From assembly GCA_027625915.1 (NCBI GenBank), contig JANTQA010000015.1:6601001-6665000 (forward strand): a DNA stretch of 64,000 bases, written 5' to 3'. The translations under genes and the position numbers were made by a program. Every line of letters begins with the position of its first letter. Positions within the stretch are counted from its first letter, which is position 1. A model generated the notes under the pieces. That model was given only the letters and a program-made list of their open reading frames with translations, made no database searches and was not told where the DNA came from. Positions 23,549 through 35,200 of the stretch are shown piece after piece. The stretch comes from Anaeramoeba flamelloides (Eukaryota; Metamonada; Anaeramoebidae).

Positions 23549-26500
23549 TTAGAAATATAAATCAAAATTAGCTTCTTCACCATAATCTGAATCTTCTTCA
23601 GAATCTGACTTTTCTTCAAAATCTGAGAGATCTTCTTCCGAGTCGTATTCTGATTCAAAAGTGTATGCGTATCTAAGCAAAGCTGCGATACCGCCAAATC
23701 CATTTACAAATTGAGAACCTTCTTGGCTTTGGTCTGTTACAATGACAATTTCTGAAGAATATTTTTTATAATTCTCTGTAATCCATTCTGACAAAGATTC
23801 TGATCCGATAATATCAAGTTTTTGTTTCGTTCTTTTGTCAATGAAGGAACTGTTTTGAAGTGATTGCTTTGGTGTTAAATAGAGATGTGAAACCAATCCT
23901 TCACTATCGCGAACTTTATAACGCAAATGATCAAGGTCTTCCCAGAGAATTAATGTATCAACGATCCCATTAGTTAACGCATGAATGGTATCATTTACTC
24001 CAAAACAAAATTTGTTATTATCTAATCGAATTGTTTCAAATAATTGGTTGATTACCTTTTTTTCTTGCATTAATTTAACATTTGAGAGAAATTCGGTTGA
24101 TAATTTAATTGCTTGGTTAAAGCCGTTCATTCCTCCATAAGCAATATCTATAGTGTTGATTACAGCATCTTTAACTCTATGGTCCAATAATTCAGATTTT
24201 CCCAATTCTTTTTTAAATTCTGCAGATCCTGCTAGAATGATCCCAGTTACATTAATCTTTTGAATTAGTTAGAAATTTTTTTTTTGTGGTTTTTGAATTT
24301 AGTTGTAAATTAGTTCAAATAGAGTTGAGAATAAATATGTATGTATGTATGTATATATATATATATATAAAGATATTAAAGTAAATTTAAAACAGTGAAA
24401 GGAAGATAAGTTTTAAAAAAGAGTTACACAAACTGTTAAAAATAGTGAACAAAATAGTTTTAGGATCACTTTTTAAAGCTTTTGATACTCATTTTTTTAT
24501 AATTATTAAATCAAGTTTTTTCTAATTTACAGTAATGAACAAAAATTTGTGAATTAAGTGGCTCAAGATTTTAAATGAATTGTTTTTTCAATATTTATTG
24601 TTGTTCCAATTTGGATACCTTTTATTGTTTTTTTTTTTTTAATTTTCACAAATAAATAAAGTTTTGCAATTTGATTTTTTTTTTCAGGAATAGAAAATTC
24701 AAAACAATTAAACAACTTTCTTAAATTTAATTCCATTCATTTTTTCTCTTGATAACAAACAATTCAGATTTTTTCCAGAATAGTTACATTAAGGACTATC
24801 TAAAATAAAGCCACCACGGGGGGGCTTACGAATTAAAACATCAGTGAATTAGACTCTATATTTCTTGAGATCCAGAAGAACTATAAAATTTCATAAATTT
24901 ATGAATAGATAATTTGGCAAGAGCAGATAGTTAATTGGAAGATGGTAGTAAAACCCACAACCCAACCAAGTTTCTTCTAACTGAAGTATTGTCTAGTTTC
25001 CAATAAAAACCTCTGAATAAAGGGACTTTGAAGAAACATGGCTGTGCTGTGGATTTTACTACCATCTTCCAATTAACTATCTGCTCTCGCTAAAAATAAC
25101 TTTTCCTAAATTTTTCAAATTTTATACTGGTATTTGAATTATAAATGGGAAAATATTTTAGTTTATTTTCCATATTTTTCTTTTATAAAGAGAGTTCTTA
25201 ATGGTGTAGGTTGCAAATTTAAAAACTCGATTTGAAAAAGGAAATTGAAAAAGAAGTGTAAAATTTTTCCCATTTGTAATTCAAATACCAGTAGTTCTTC
25301 TGGATCTAAAGAGATAAAGAGTCTAATTCACTAATGTTTTAATTCGTAAGACCCCCATTATGACTTTATTTTAGAAAATCCTTAAATTTGGGAAAGAAAT
25401 CTTCTTCTTGTTTTTTTATTTATCATTTTTCACCGGTCATTAAATTCTTAAAATTTTGACCATTACTACTGAATTATCATTCTAATTTCACCGACTATTA
25501 ATCCTTTCCTATGGGTGAAAGCCCAAAAGTTTTAAAAAGTATCTTATAAAAAGGACAATAATTTGTATAGAACAGTTTGAACAGAAAGATTAAAACTGGT
25601 TTTGTTTGTACTTTTTGAAAACTGCTTTATCAGGATTAAAATAGAATTTTTTTTTTAATTTGTAAAAAAATATTAATTCCAAATCACAAGATCTAAAGGA
25701 TTTTTAAAAATTAAAGATCTTTTTAATAAATCAAATTGGTTTTCAAAAAGGAAATGTAGAAAAGAAAAAATTAACAAATACTGATAAATTCAAAGAAATA
25801 TCTTGAAATTTTTAATTCGTTTTCCATTTTACAAATTTTTTTACACAAGCTTTGATTAAAGCACTCTATACATTTAGATGAGAAGAAACTTTGTAAAATT
25901 GGTTTCTCTTTCAAAAGATTCGTTCTCTTGAGTGGTTTTATTAGTTGAGTTAATTGGTTATAAAAATGGAAATTGAAATAAAAATTTTATTCAATTTATT
26001 TGAATTTATCAGTATTTTCGAATTTAAATGGCTATAAAAAAAAGTGCAAAAGAAAAGAAAGCAAAAAAAAAAAAAAAAAAAAAAAAATTAAAATATTTAC
26101 CACTTCATTTGTTAAATATAATTTTTTAGCTTTTTCAGAAACCTTTCTTAAATAATTATGTCTTGCTTCGTTTCTTAACCGTGCAAAACGAACACTTGAC
26201 TGACCACCTTTGTTATGCTTTTTTGGAAGATCAACAGTAAATTTCTCAAGAACAGTTTTTGTACTTCCAGCCAATGTTCCATAAAGACACCCTGAACCGT
26301 CAACAATAATAAATCCAAAAGCTTGACTGTCTTGAAGAAGTGCTTCAAGTGCCTTTGTTTTTTTTTTTTTTTTTTTTTTTTGATAAAAATTAAAGAAAAG
26401 CAGAAATTGGGAATGGTTAGTTAGGTTTTTTATGGACAAAAGTCATTCAATAAATGGTTTCGATTAAACCATATTTGAGAATAGACTTTTTATTCTTCAA

Positions 26501-26572
26501 ACGTTTTGTTTTGTTTTGTTGTGGTTTTTCGAAAGAACAAAAGAAAAAGATCCGAAAAAGAAAAAGAAATAT

Positions 26573-26609
<37 letters not shown>

Positions 26610-27204
26610 TAAGATTGAAATTTTACTTCTGTATGGAATTTATTATCACAAAGATACTTTGAAGTGTTTAAAGGTCTAGGTGGTTCAAAGGCAACATTAA
26701 CCTTACGTTCTTTGCCATCTTCACCTTCTACAGATCCACAAAACAAAGCTAGCCCATTCTCTGGTACAAGTTTAAATTGCTTAAGTTTGCTTTGTGCAGA
26801 TACAATTGCAGATTGCACAGATTGTCTGTTTACCCTACTTTTAATGTTTTTTGCTTTCCCATGCTCTTCAGTTAACATTCTGTTTACTCGTGAAATCTGA
26901 TCACCTGGTGGGACAATTAATGTGATAACACTTGTTCCACCACTAAATATTTTTTAGTAATTATTCAGTTTAATTTATTATTTTTTTGGAAAGATTGGTA
27001 GTATTAAAAGAAGAACGAAGGAACAAATTCATTCGTTTTTTTTGGTTAGTAATTGGAAAAAAATATTCTTTTTATTACCTTTTTAAAAGAAAGGAAAAAA
27101 ACAAAAAAATTCTTTTACCCTCGAGAGTCACGAAGTTGTTTAATAAGTCGTTTCATTTTCCATGTCTTGATGTCTTCCTCGTTAGATGTTTTTAATTTGG
27201 ACAT
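23549..27204 (-). CDS. ETF1: Eukaryotic peptide chain release factor 1 (eRF1), four exons
   Basis: Exons: 27204-27119, 26942-26627, 26352-26101 and 24256-23549, in total 1362 nt and 453 residues. All phases fit. The N domain has [20 protein letters not shown], the stop-recognition motifs KAKNIKS and YLCDNKF, and KKVN-like strands. The M domain has the catalytic GGQ in [20 protein letters not shown]. The C domain has [14 protein letters not shown], the release factor signature [20 protein letters not shown], and an acidic tail ending DLYF. It recognises stop codons in the ribosomal A site and triggers peptide release in the cytoplasm. The usual TASNIKS is KAKNIKS here (Lys at human positions 58 and 60). 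Intron 2 holds long T runs. Intron 3 (24257-26100, 1844 nt) contains nested fold-back elements. Confidence 0.96.
24919..25091. mobile_element. Inner fold-back unit B (~40-bp arms)
   Basis: The arms GAGCAGATAGTTAATTGGAA and GATGGTAGTAAAA are exactly mirrored at 25049-25090 (TTTTACTACCATC, TTCCAATTAACTATCTGCTC). The very high arm identity suggests it is younger than the outer element. Confidence 0.85.
25126..25292. mobile_element. Inner fold-back unit C with CTGGTATTTG termini and TA flanks
   Basis: CTGGTATTTGAATTATAAAT at the left is mirrored by ATTTGTAATTCAAATACCAG at the right, each followed by TA. It is related to 19318-19488 and to a partial copy near 33550. The right end directly abuts the outer element's inverted terminus. 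Confidence 0.85.
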
Positions 27205-28052
27205 TTTCAAAGTAATTATTCGGTTAATAGAGTATAAAAAAAAAAAATGAATATTGAGTATTTTGTGGGTGTTTTGTCTTGTAAACACTTTTACTTTGAA
27301 CTCAACTACAGGGATTTGTTTTGAAGAATCTTTGGTTCTGTTTGGATCTAGTCATTTTTTTACAAATAAAATTTTTGTAAAGTTTCGATTTAACGAATAC
27401 GTTTGCAATTGAAATTTAAAGTTAAACTGAGTTTTTGTCTTGGTGGTTGGTAAGTGTAACAAAGATTTCTTCAGCAAGATTGAAGAAGCAACAAATTACA
27501 TAATTTTTTCAAAATTTGTAATTTCCCTGTTATCTAAAAATGAAGAAGAAATGTTTGGAAAAAAAAACTTTTTGACAAAATTTCTTCTTAAGTGAAAGTG
27601 ACAAACCTTGAGACATTGCTAAAAAGTTTTTATTCTTTATTTTTGATATGTGGGCTAAATTAAGAGGGTTTTTCATAAACCTAAGAGGTCAAAATTGAGA
27701 AAAATGGTTAAAAATTTTTGTGAATAATTCTTTTTTATTATCTGGTTAAGTTAATATTAACTAAAAAAATTGGCAATTTCGTTGGCATTGTATAAAATTC
27801 ACCAAAATCTACATTTTCTGACAAGAAAGATCATTTTTTCGACTTTGAAAACTTATTAAATTTATCTTTTTTCTAAAAAATACCTAACAAATTTTTGCCA
27901 TGTTTATTTTCATTTAGATCATTGTATACAAAAATAAACAAAACCATTTATCAGAAAAACCAAACTCAATTTAATTAGAAACAACAATAATGTTTAGAGA
28001 GAAATGATATAAACAACCAAAAAAATTTTCACACAACAATAAACAAAAGGTT

Positions 28053-28310
28053 TTGGAAATACATAAATGGAGATTCTATTTAAAATATCAAATAGAGCAA
28101 ATATCATCCTTGAAAGAGTTGTTGGGAACTAAAACCCAAGAAAACAGAAAAAGAACTAACAGCACTATGATAAAAAACACTATAAGAAAGTCAAAGGAAA
28201 AAAAAGAATCAAAGGAACCAAAGGAACCTAAGAATGAAAAAAAAAACCAAAAAAAAAAAGAAAAAAACAACTTATTTCGAAGAATTGTTTTGATTGATAA
28301 ATTAATTTAA
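28053..28310 (+). other. Doubtful Lys-rich ORF without ATG start
   Basis: The frame reads VLEIHKWRFYLKYQIEQISS then a Lys/Glu/Pro-rich tail (KESKEPKEPK) and ends TAA. It begins without an ATG. The first 35 residues are less biased than chance frames here, so it may be an exon or a decayed gene. I recognise no family. Confidence 0.2.
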
Positions 28311-29394
28311 ACTATTCAAATAACGTAATGATCAAAAATCGAAGAAAATGCGATCTTCAAAATTTATCGTTGTTTTATGAAAATTTTCCAACAGATAGAC
28401 ATTTTTAAACGGAGAAAATAGTTATTATACTTCTTTTTTCTTTTTCACCTTTCTTAATATGGGTGTTATATTTTAAGTATAAAATAATCTTTATATATTC
28501 ATTTTTTATAAAAAAATTCACCAAAAATGATTTTTTGAAAAAATTCGAAGAAAATATGACTGAGTTTGATTTCACAATTTAAGAAATATTGGGCCAAAAG
28601 GTTTTTATACAAATTGATAAATTTTAAACATAGTTCGAAATTGTTTATACTAATTATAAAATCCCAAAATTTAATAAACACAAAAATCTACTTTTTTTGA
28701 TCAATTGAAAAGATTTGCAAAAATTCAACAATATAATCCCATGATAACAGAAAAATAAATTAAATACTGAGTAACCATTAACTAATTGAAATTTTATATT
28801 TTTTCAGTATTTTTAAATCTCTCAATTTTAAAGTTTTGGTCTATGTAAAAAAAAAAAAAAAACACAAAATAAATAATTAATTGAGAGACTGAACTGAAAA
28901 GAAAAATGTAATTTTACAATTAAAATTTTAAATCTGGATTGTTTTTATTGATTTATAATAATTGCATGAATTTTAATTTAAGAAAGGCGTTTGATTCTTT
29001 TGAATATATTTATATTAATGAAAACTATCTGAAACCAAAAAATCTCCTAAGTTACCTAATTTAAATCTATAAAATTCAAAAAAAAATGGATTGTACGAAT
29101 CAAAATAAAGAAAACTCTTATTTCCGTACTACACTGATATGATATTATCTTAATTGCCGTTTTCTAATAAATTTATTATTTATCTAAGGAATAATGTCAA
29201 TAAATTAAATAAAATTTTCATTAGTTTCACAGATTAATTTTGGTATTTATCTTTTTTTTTTTTTTTTTTTTTTTTTTTGATTTCAAAGTAGTGTGGTGCC
29301 AAACTAAATCCCAATTCAAAATTTTTAACACATTAAAATTCGATTTGTGAAAAAAAAAACTTATTTAATCAATTAAAGAAGATTTACCTAAAGT

Positions 29395-29850
29395 ATAACC
29401 ATTCACTAATTGAAATATTAACACCTTTTTATAAATTACAATACTCACAAAACAATAAACAAATAATTATCAATACAAATAAATCTAGAGTGTGCTAAAA
29501 TTTTTGGAGAGAGCAAAACAAAAAAATACATTAGTAAATTTGTTTAAATTCTATTAGGAATATTGATCGATTAAAGGTTCGATACTACCAACTAATTTTA
29601 TTTGAGTTCTTTTATTTGGAACAACTCAACTTTAACATAATATAAACCTTGTAGAAAATTTTTTGATCCAACTAAAGCAAATTACGCAATTCAAAAAATG
29701 GAATGAAAACAAAAACTAAAAGATGAAAAAATGATTTTCATATTTTAAAAAATCAAAATTATTTCCAATTTCAATGAAATTGTATTATTGTGATTGTTTG
29801 GAATATTTTAGTTGTGTGTAAAATTTTGAATTTTAGTTTAGATTAATAAA
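29395..29850 (+). repeat. ~450-bp dispersed repeat, copy 1
   Basis: Landmarks are CACTAATTGAAATATTAACA, TTTTTGGAGAGAGCAAAA, ATTTGAGTTCTTTTA, CAACTTTAACATAATAT and TATTGTGATTGTTTGGA. The same landmarks recur in the same order and orientation at 43715-44165. No terminal inverted repeat is obvious. Confidence 0.65.
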
Positions 29851-30194
29851 GGATATTTAGACGACACCCATATTAGAGCAGTTTATTATTTAAAGATAAT
29901 TTAGATATTTATTTCGATATTATAAAAGTTTTTTTTATTAAATCTAAGATAGTATATTTTTAAAAGTTAGAAATAACAGTTTTTCAGAACCACTAAACAA
30001 AATACCATTCCAAAAATTTGTAAACACACAAAATTTAAAATATACGAAAAAAAAAAAATCTTAAAATTATGTATTTTCGGATTTATTGTGAGGAATTATG
30101 TGTTGGGCATTTATTCTGGTAAAACATGGATTTCGAAGTGAATAAATTTGTGTCTCCTAATTCAAAGAGTATCTAAATTGGAAAAATTATTTAT

Positions 30195-30615
30195 TTTTGA
30201 AAAAACATTCACATACCCAAGAGTAAATACGGAATGTTGTAAAAAATAGGGCCTTTACAATTTTGGAGATAAATAAAGAGTTCCATTCATTTATCCAAAT
30301 TTTGGGAATACTATATATAATATCTGATTATCTTAATAGACTAATAAGAATTTTAATCAAAAAATCGTTTGGCAAATAACAATCTTTCAAATTTAAAAAA
30401 AAAAAAAAATATCAAGCAAAGTATTGGTATTTGCTAAACGATTATTTATTGAAAACACCTTTGAGATCAAAAATCATAATCAAGTATTTCGTTTACTATT
30501 ACCAAAATTTGGATAGATACATGGAACTCTTTATTTATCTTTAAAATTGTAAAAACACTATTTTTTACAATATTCCATATTTACACTTGGGTAGTAAACA
30601 TTTTTCTTTATAAAA
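30195..30615. repeat. Long imperfect hairpin (~200-nt arms)
   Basis: The left arm has CACATACCCAAGAGTAAATA, GGAGATAAATAAAGAGTTCC and TTTGGCAAATAACAAT. The right arm has the mirrored TATTTGCTAAACGAT, GGAACTCTTTATTTATC and TATTTACACTTGGGTA. The loop is an A-run. It looks like a fold-back element or an inverted duplication. Confidence 0.7.
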
Positions 30616-31429
30616 ATTTTGAATAAGGTTTTCAACTTTATTAGATATTAATGGGAATTAAAGAAAATAAAATGAAAATTTTTGGTAATATTTTTTTCAT
30701 TTTAATTGTAAAATTTTTGAAATTTTGATTTGAAGTATTTGAGAAATTATTTTAATCTATTTTCATTAATAATCTAAAAAGAATCATATTTTTGAATTTG
30801 AAAATAGATCAAACATTATTTTAAAAGATATTTATAAACAAATTGAAAAACTGATTTTTTTTTCTGTTTTTGGAATATTTTTTATCATTTTATTTTTTTA
30901 ATGTTTGAGTTTTTATTTAGATTCCTTGTTTTTTTTCTAAAAATTAACTTTACATTTATTCTTTTTTCTTCCATAATACACAATATAAAGTTCATCCAAT
31001 ATAACTAAATTAAATAATAATATTATACAAAATAATTTTTTTTTTCAAAAGTCAGTAATTTTGAAAAAGTAAGGTATTCTAATAGTATTGAGTTTAATAG
31101 TTATCATTTCTTAATTGCATAAAATTATCATAATTTGAAAAAATAATTTATAAACAATATATAATTGAAATCCAATGGGTAGTTTTGGCTAACTTTAATT
31201 TTCAGATTTCATTTTTTCCTTATAGTCTTGATTCATCATTTTCTCCTATTTTTTGATTGGTGAACCCACAGCCCCCAAAATAAGCTAGATTTCCGAATTA
31301 AAAAAAGATCTTCAAAAAACAAATTTACCATATCAAAATAACCAGAAAATAAAAAGAAATGAAATTTTACCTTTTGAAAAATACTTTCAAATTCTTAATC
31401 CTCAAATTACTAACTGTAAAAATGTAAAA

Positions 31430-31640
31430 TAAAAAGATCAAAATTTTGCTTCAGCTTTTCAAAAAAAACACCCTCATAAGAATTATACCAAATCTTCAAA
31501 GTTATCAATTCTAAAAGAGAAAATTAATGATAAAAACTGGTTTATACTTCTTTTTAGAATGAAAAAATTCTAATGTTCCCTTATTTATCGAAATCTTATT
31601 TTGGAAAAGCCTGAATATAAATTTTGTTCCAATTATTTTT
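31430..31640. repeat. Short fold-back repeat, family 2, copy 3
   Basis: The left arm ATCAAAATTTTGCTTCAGC and right arm GGAAAAGCCTGAATATAAATT flank a CAATTCTAAAAGAG centre. It ends about 320 bp before the RalGAP-like start codon. Confidence 0.55.
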
Positions 31641-31959
31641 CAACAAATAGTATTGAACTACTTACATCCACACCAAGTCTAAAAATGACAATATCACATT
31701 TCACATAAAAAGTAGAAACAAAATAAAAGTTCATTTTAAGGCAAAAATGTATCAATTGAATTTTTCAAAAGTAACATTTTTAGAATTGTTAAAATGAAAT
31801 ATAAGCTTTTCTTGATCCTAACTAACATGAAATTGTATCGACTTGATTATTATATACAATCAAATTATGAAAAAACGAAATTTAACATTTTTTTAACTTT
31901 ATTGTTTACTTTGTGAAATTTTCCAACAAATTTCAACAGTAATTGTTTCAAAACGTTAA

Positions 31960-32249
31960 ATGTCTCAAAACGAAACAAAACAAACAACCAAAAAAAAAGA
32001 AATATTTCTTGACAAAGAAAGAAATGGATCAAGTCGGATCAAAGCCTTATATGAATATATTAATTTAAAACAATTCAACGATAAAGCTGAAAAAACTTTC
32101 TTTCAAGGACACTCTTCAGAAATTTATACCCTTTTAATTGACACACTTTATGGATCCCAAAATTCTAAACAAATACTTGGAAGTAAATAAAAAAAACAAG
32201 AATTTTTTTTCTTTTCTTCTTTTTTTTTTTGTTGCAAATCTCTTTTCTC

Positions 32250-32284
<35 letters not shown>

Positions 32285-35200
32285 AAAAACATCGACTTTC
32301 TTTTCTTTTTTTTTTTGACCACAAACCAATATTTCTTTCTTCCTTCCAACAATCCAAAGAACGTAAAACACCAAAACCGATTGATTGGACATATTTCTAC
32401 TTTTTATTAAAAAAGTTATTAATTCATTGCAGAGAACGTTTCCACCAAAAATGGCAATTTCGAAGTCTTAGTAAATAATTCCTTCTAAAATTAAAAAAGA
32501 CCTTTTCTTTTTTTTTGCTGGTTGTATCTAAACGAAGAAAAAAATAACCACTTTTTTGAGATTAACCCCTTTTTTTAAACCATTTTTTTTTTTACTCTCT
32601 TGTTTTAACAAAATAACTTTTTTTTTTTTTATTTTAATTTTTACCCAAATATTTTGAATTTCTTAAAACTTGTGAACAATTATTTAATTTGAAAATAATA
32701 AGCCGGACTTGTTGAGTTTGTTTGTAGTTTAGAGCAAAAAGGATCAACAAGAAAAATTGGGATTGAAATCCTTTTATTATTCTATGACATTTTGCTTGAG
32801 AGTAATGATGAGCAGTTGGACAATATTATTAGAGCTTCGATCTGTTTTGATACGTTTGCAACTGAACTTGAACCAATTCCCATTTATTTCAAAATACCTC
32901 CAAACCACAGTATAACTATTAATTCTTTTTTTCTTCTTCAATGATTTTTTCTTCCCTCCAACTATTATTTGGAACTTTTTTTTTTTTCGTTTTTTACGTT
33001 TAAAATTTATTCTTTCTTTTGAATTTACTGCAAAAAACAACACCTTATATTTTACCAAATCCCTTAGCCTATGTTGGTGAAATCAATAAAAAAGATAAAA
33101 CACAAGCGACTAATGAAGAAAGACTATCATCCTTTCTTAAATTTCTTGAATTTATCAAAACCAAAACCAAATCAAAACAATTTTGGCTTCGCACACTTAA
33201 AAGGTTATTTCTCCCAACGTTATATCCTGGTGTTTGTGAAAGAATTAGGATGGTTAAAAAATCAAGTTTGTTTTTCTTTTTCCATTTTCATTTTTCCATT
33301 TTTTTTTTTTATTATCTTTTTTTTGTTTTCCTAACCAATTTTTTGAACAGAAATAGTTGAAAAAATAATCATAAATTGGCAGACTATGAATAAAAATTTG
33401 TTACTTTACTTTTTTTTTCTGTTCACAAACATTTCTTTCAAAAATGTAAATTTAATCAAAAGAATCCAAATTAGATCACCACCAAAACAGAACTCAATAA
33501 GAGATTATTTTTTAAAATTACTTTAAAGATTTGATTTTAATTATAAATACTGGCATTTGGAATAATAACTGAAAACAATTTCGGTTCATTTTACTTTGCT
33601 AATAGAGTTTTCCAAGAAATAAATGTCAAGTTATATATTGAAATTTATTTGTCTTGTTCTTTTTTGGATGATATACTTATTCTTTATGACTTGGGTGAAA
33701 CTAACAACCCTTAATGAAAGGAATTATTTCAGAATTGAAAAAACTATATTCAGATCAATTTTGATCCCATTTAAATTTCAAATCGAAAAATAAAGTCAAA
33801 TTATTTAGAATAGTTCAAAACTCAGCAAAAAGCAGTAATAACAAATCTCAAGAAATCAAAGAAACTCAAAGAAACACATTCTTTTCTAAAATGCATCTTT
33901 TAGAAAATTAATGTAATTGAATGTATTTAATTATTTAAAAGAAAAACGTTAATACTTTAAGAATAGTTTGTCCACAAAAGTAGTTTTAAAAAAATGTAAA
34001 AAAAAAAAAGAATATTTTTTCAATATTAGATGACTAAAAATAGGTTTAAAAAAGTTTTTCATCTATTTTATCGACACCCTTGAAAATTTTTTTGTTGTAA
34101 CTTTTTGAAAATGATGAATTTTAAAATATTAATAGGATTAAAAACTTTTTTTTGACATCGATTGAAAAGATCACCAAATAAAAATAATATTTATTTATTT
34201 TTTTAAATTTGATTCATATTATATATATCCAGCATTAAATGTTCTTAAAAATTTTTAAAACACAATTTTTGTATTATATCATGATTTTACTTTCTTATTT
34301 CAAATGATTTAAATATAAAGAAATTTTATAAAAGCAAGGAAAAAAAGTTTTTTAAAAAATGACATGTTTTATAATTAATTTTTTGTTTTTTAGTATCGCT
34401 TTTAAAAAAGTGAGAAATCAATAAAAAGGTTGAATTAAAAAAAATTTCTTACTTTTTGTAAAACTCAAAAATTGAAAAAAGTTTCTAAAATCGAACACAT
34501 TTTTAAAAAAGCTGTATAACATCTCTAATAAATGGTATTGCAAAAAAAAAAAAAAAAAAAAAAAAATACAGAATTTGTTTTAAAAATTCTAATTTAAAAA
34601 AAATTTCAAAATTGAAATACTATTTTTGTTACAAATAAATTCTATTTTTTTTTATAATAGTTTAAAAATAGTAAATCATCATTTATTTTCAATATTTCAT
34701 TCAAAAGTATCTTTTTTTTTTCATCAAAAAAACTTTTTTACACTTTTTATTATTTATCAATTTTTCTAATAAAATAACATTTTAAAAAAATAACATTTTA
34801 AAAAAATAATATTTTAAAAAAATAACATATATATAAAATAAAAAAAAAAAAAAAAAAACCAAACCAAAATAGAATATGGCTTTAGATTATGTTGCCCAAT
34901 AAAAATTCACCAAGAAGTTGTAAAATTTATTTTATTTTGTATTGATGACAAAAAATTCTGTAAATTATTATTTAAAGATCGAGATTTAATGTTAATAATC
35001 TTTGAAATATTTTCACAAACGTTTGAATTATCATCTTCCTTTAACGAATTAAAATTTACAATTTATTCAATTATTGAGAATTGGATTAGAAAAATTAATA
35101 TGAAACCAAATTTTAAATTCATCATTGTAGAAGTTGTTGAAAGTTTTATTTTAATGTCGAGATCAATCTTCAATCTAGAATTAAATTTCCAAAAGGATAA

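Larger units (their letters stand above)
24789..25387. mobile_element. Fold-back element with ~95-bp inverted termini, in eRF1 intron 3
   Basis: The left end TTAAGGACTATCTAAAATAA... mirrors the right end ...TTATTTTAGAAAATCCTTAA. Both arms run through CTTACGAATTAAAACAT, GAATTAGACTCT and GATCCAGAAGAACTA. The interior carries two further inverted-repeat units (24919-25091 and 25126-25292), so this is either a composite or a host element with two later insertions. No protein is encoded. Confidence 0.85.
27205..31959. other. Long intergenic region between eRF1 and RalGAP-like genes
   Basis: About 4.8 kb flanked by two divergently read genes. It holds a doubtful ORF (28053-28310), a poly-T run near 29251-29278, a dispersed repeat copy (29395-29850), a hairpin element (30195-30615) and a family-2 fold-back (31430-31640). 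No conserved exon was found. Confidence 0.55.

Noticed and set aside
23549-23600. Sense reassignment of TAA or TGA prompted by the unusual eRF1 loop
   Set aside because: The eRF1, Psf2 and translin frames end in TAA exactly where homologues end and ADA2 ends in TGA; no in-frame stop was needed in any conserved exon.
26664-26900. Plus-strand ORF opposite eRF1 exon 2
   Set aside because: Antisense shadow of a conserved exon.
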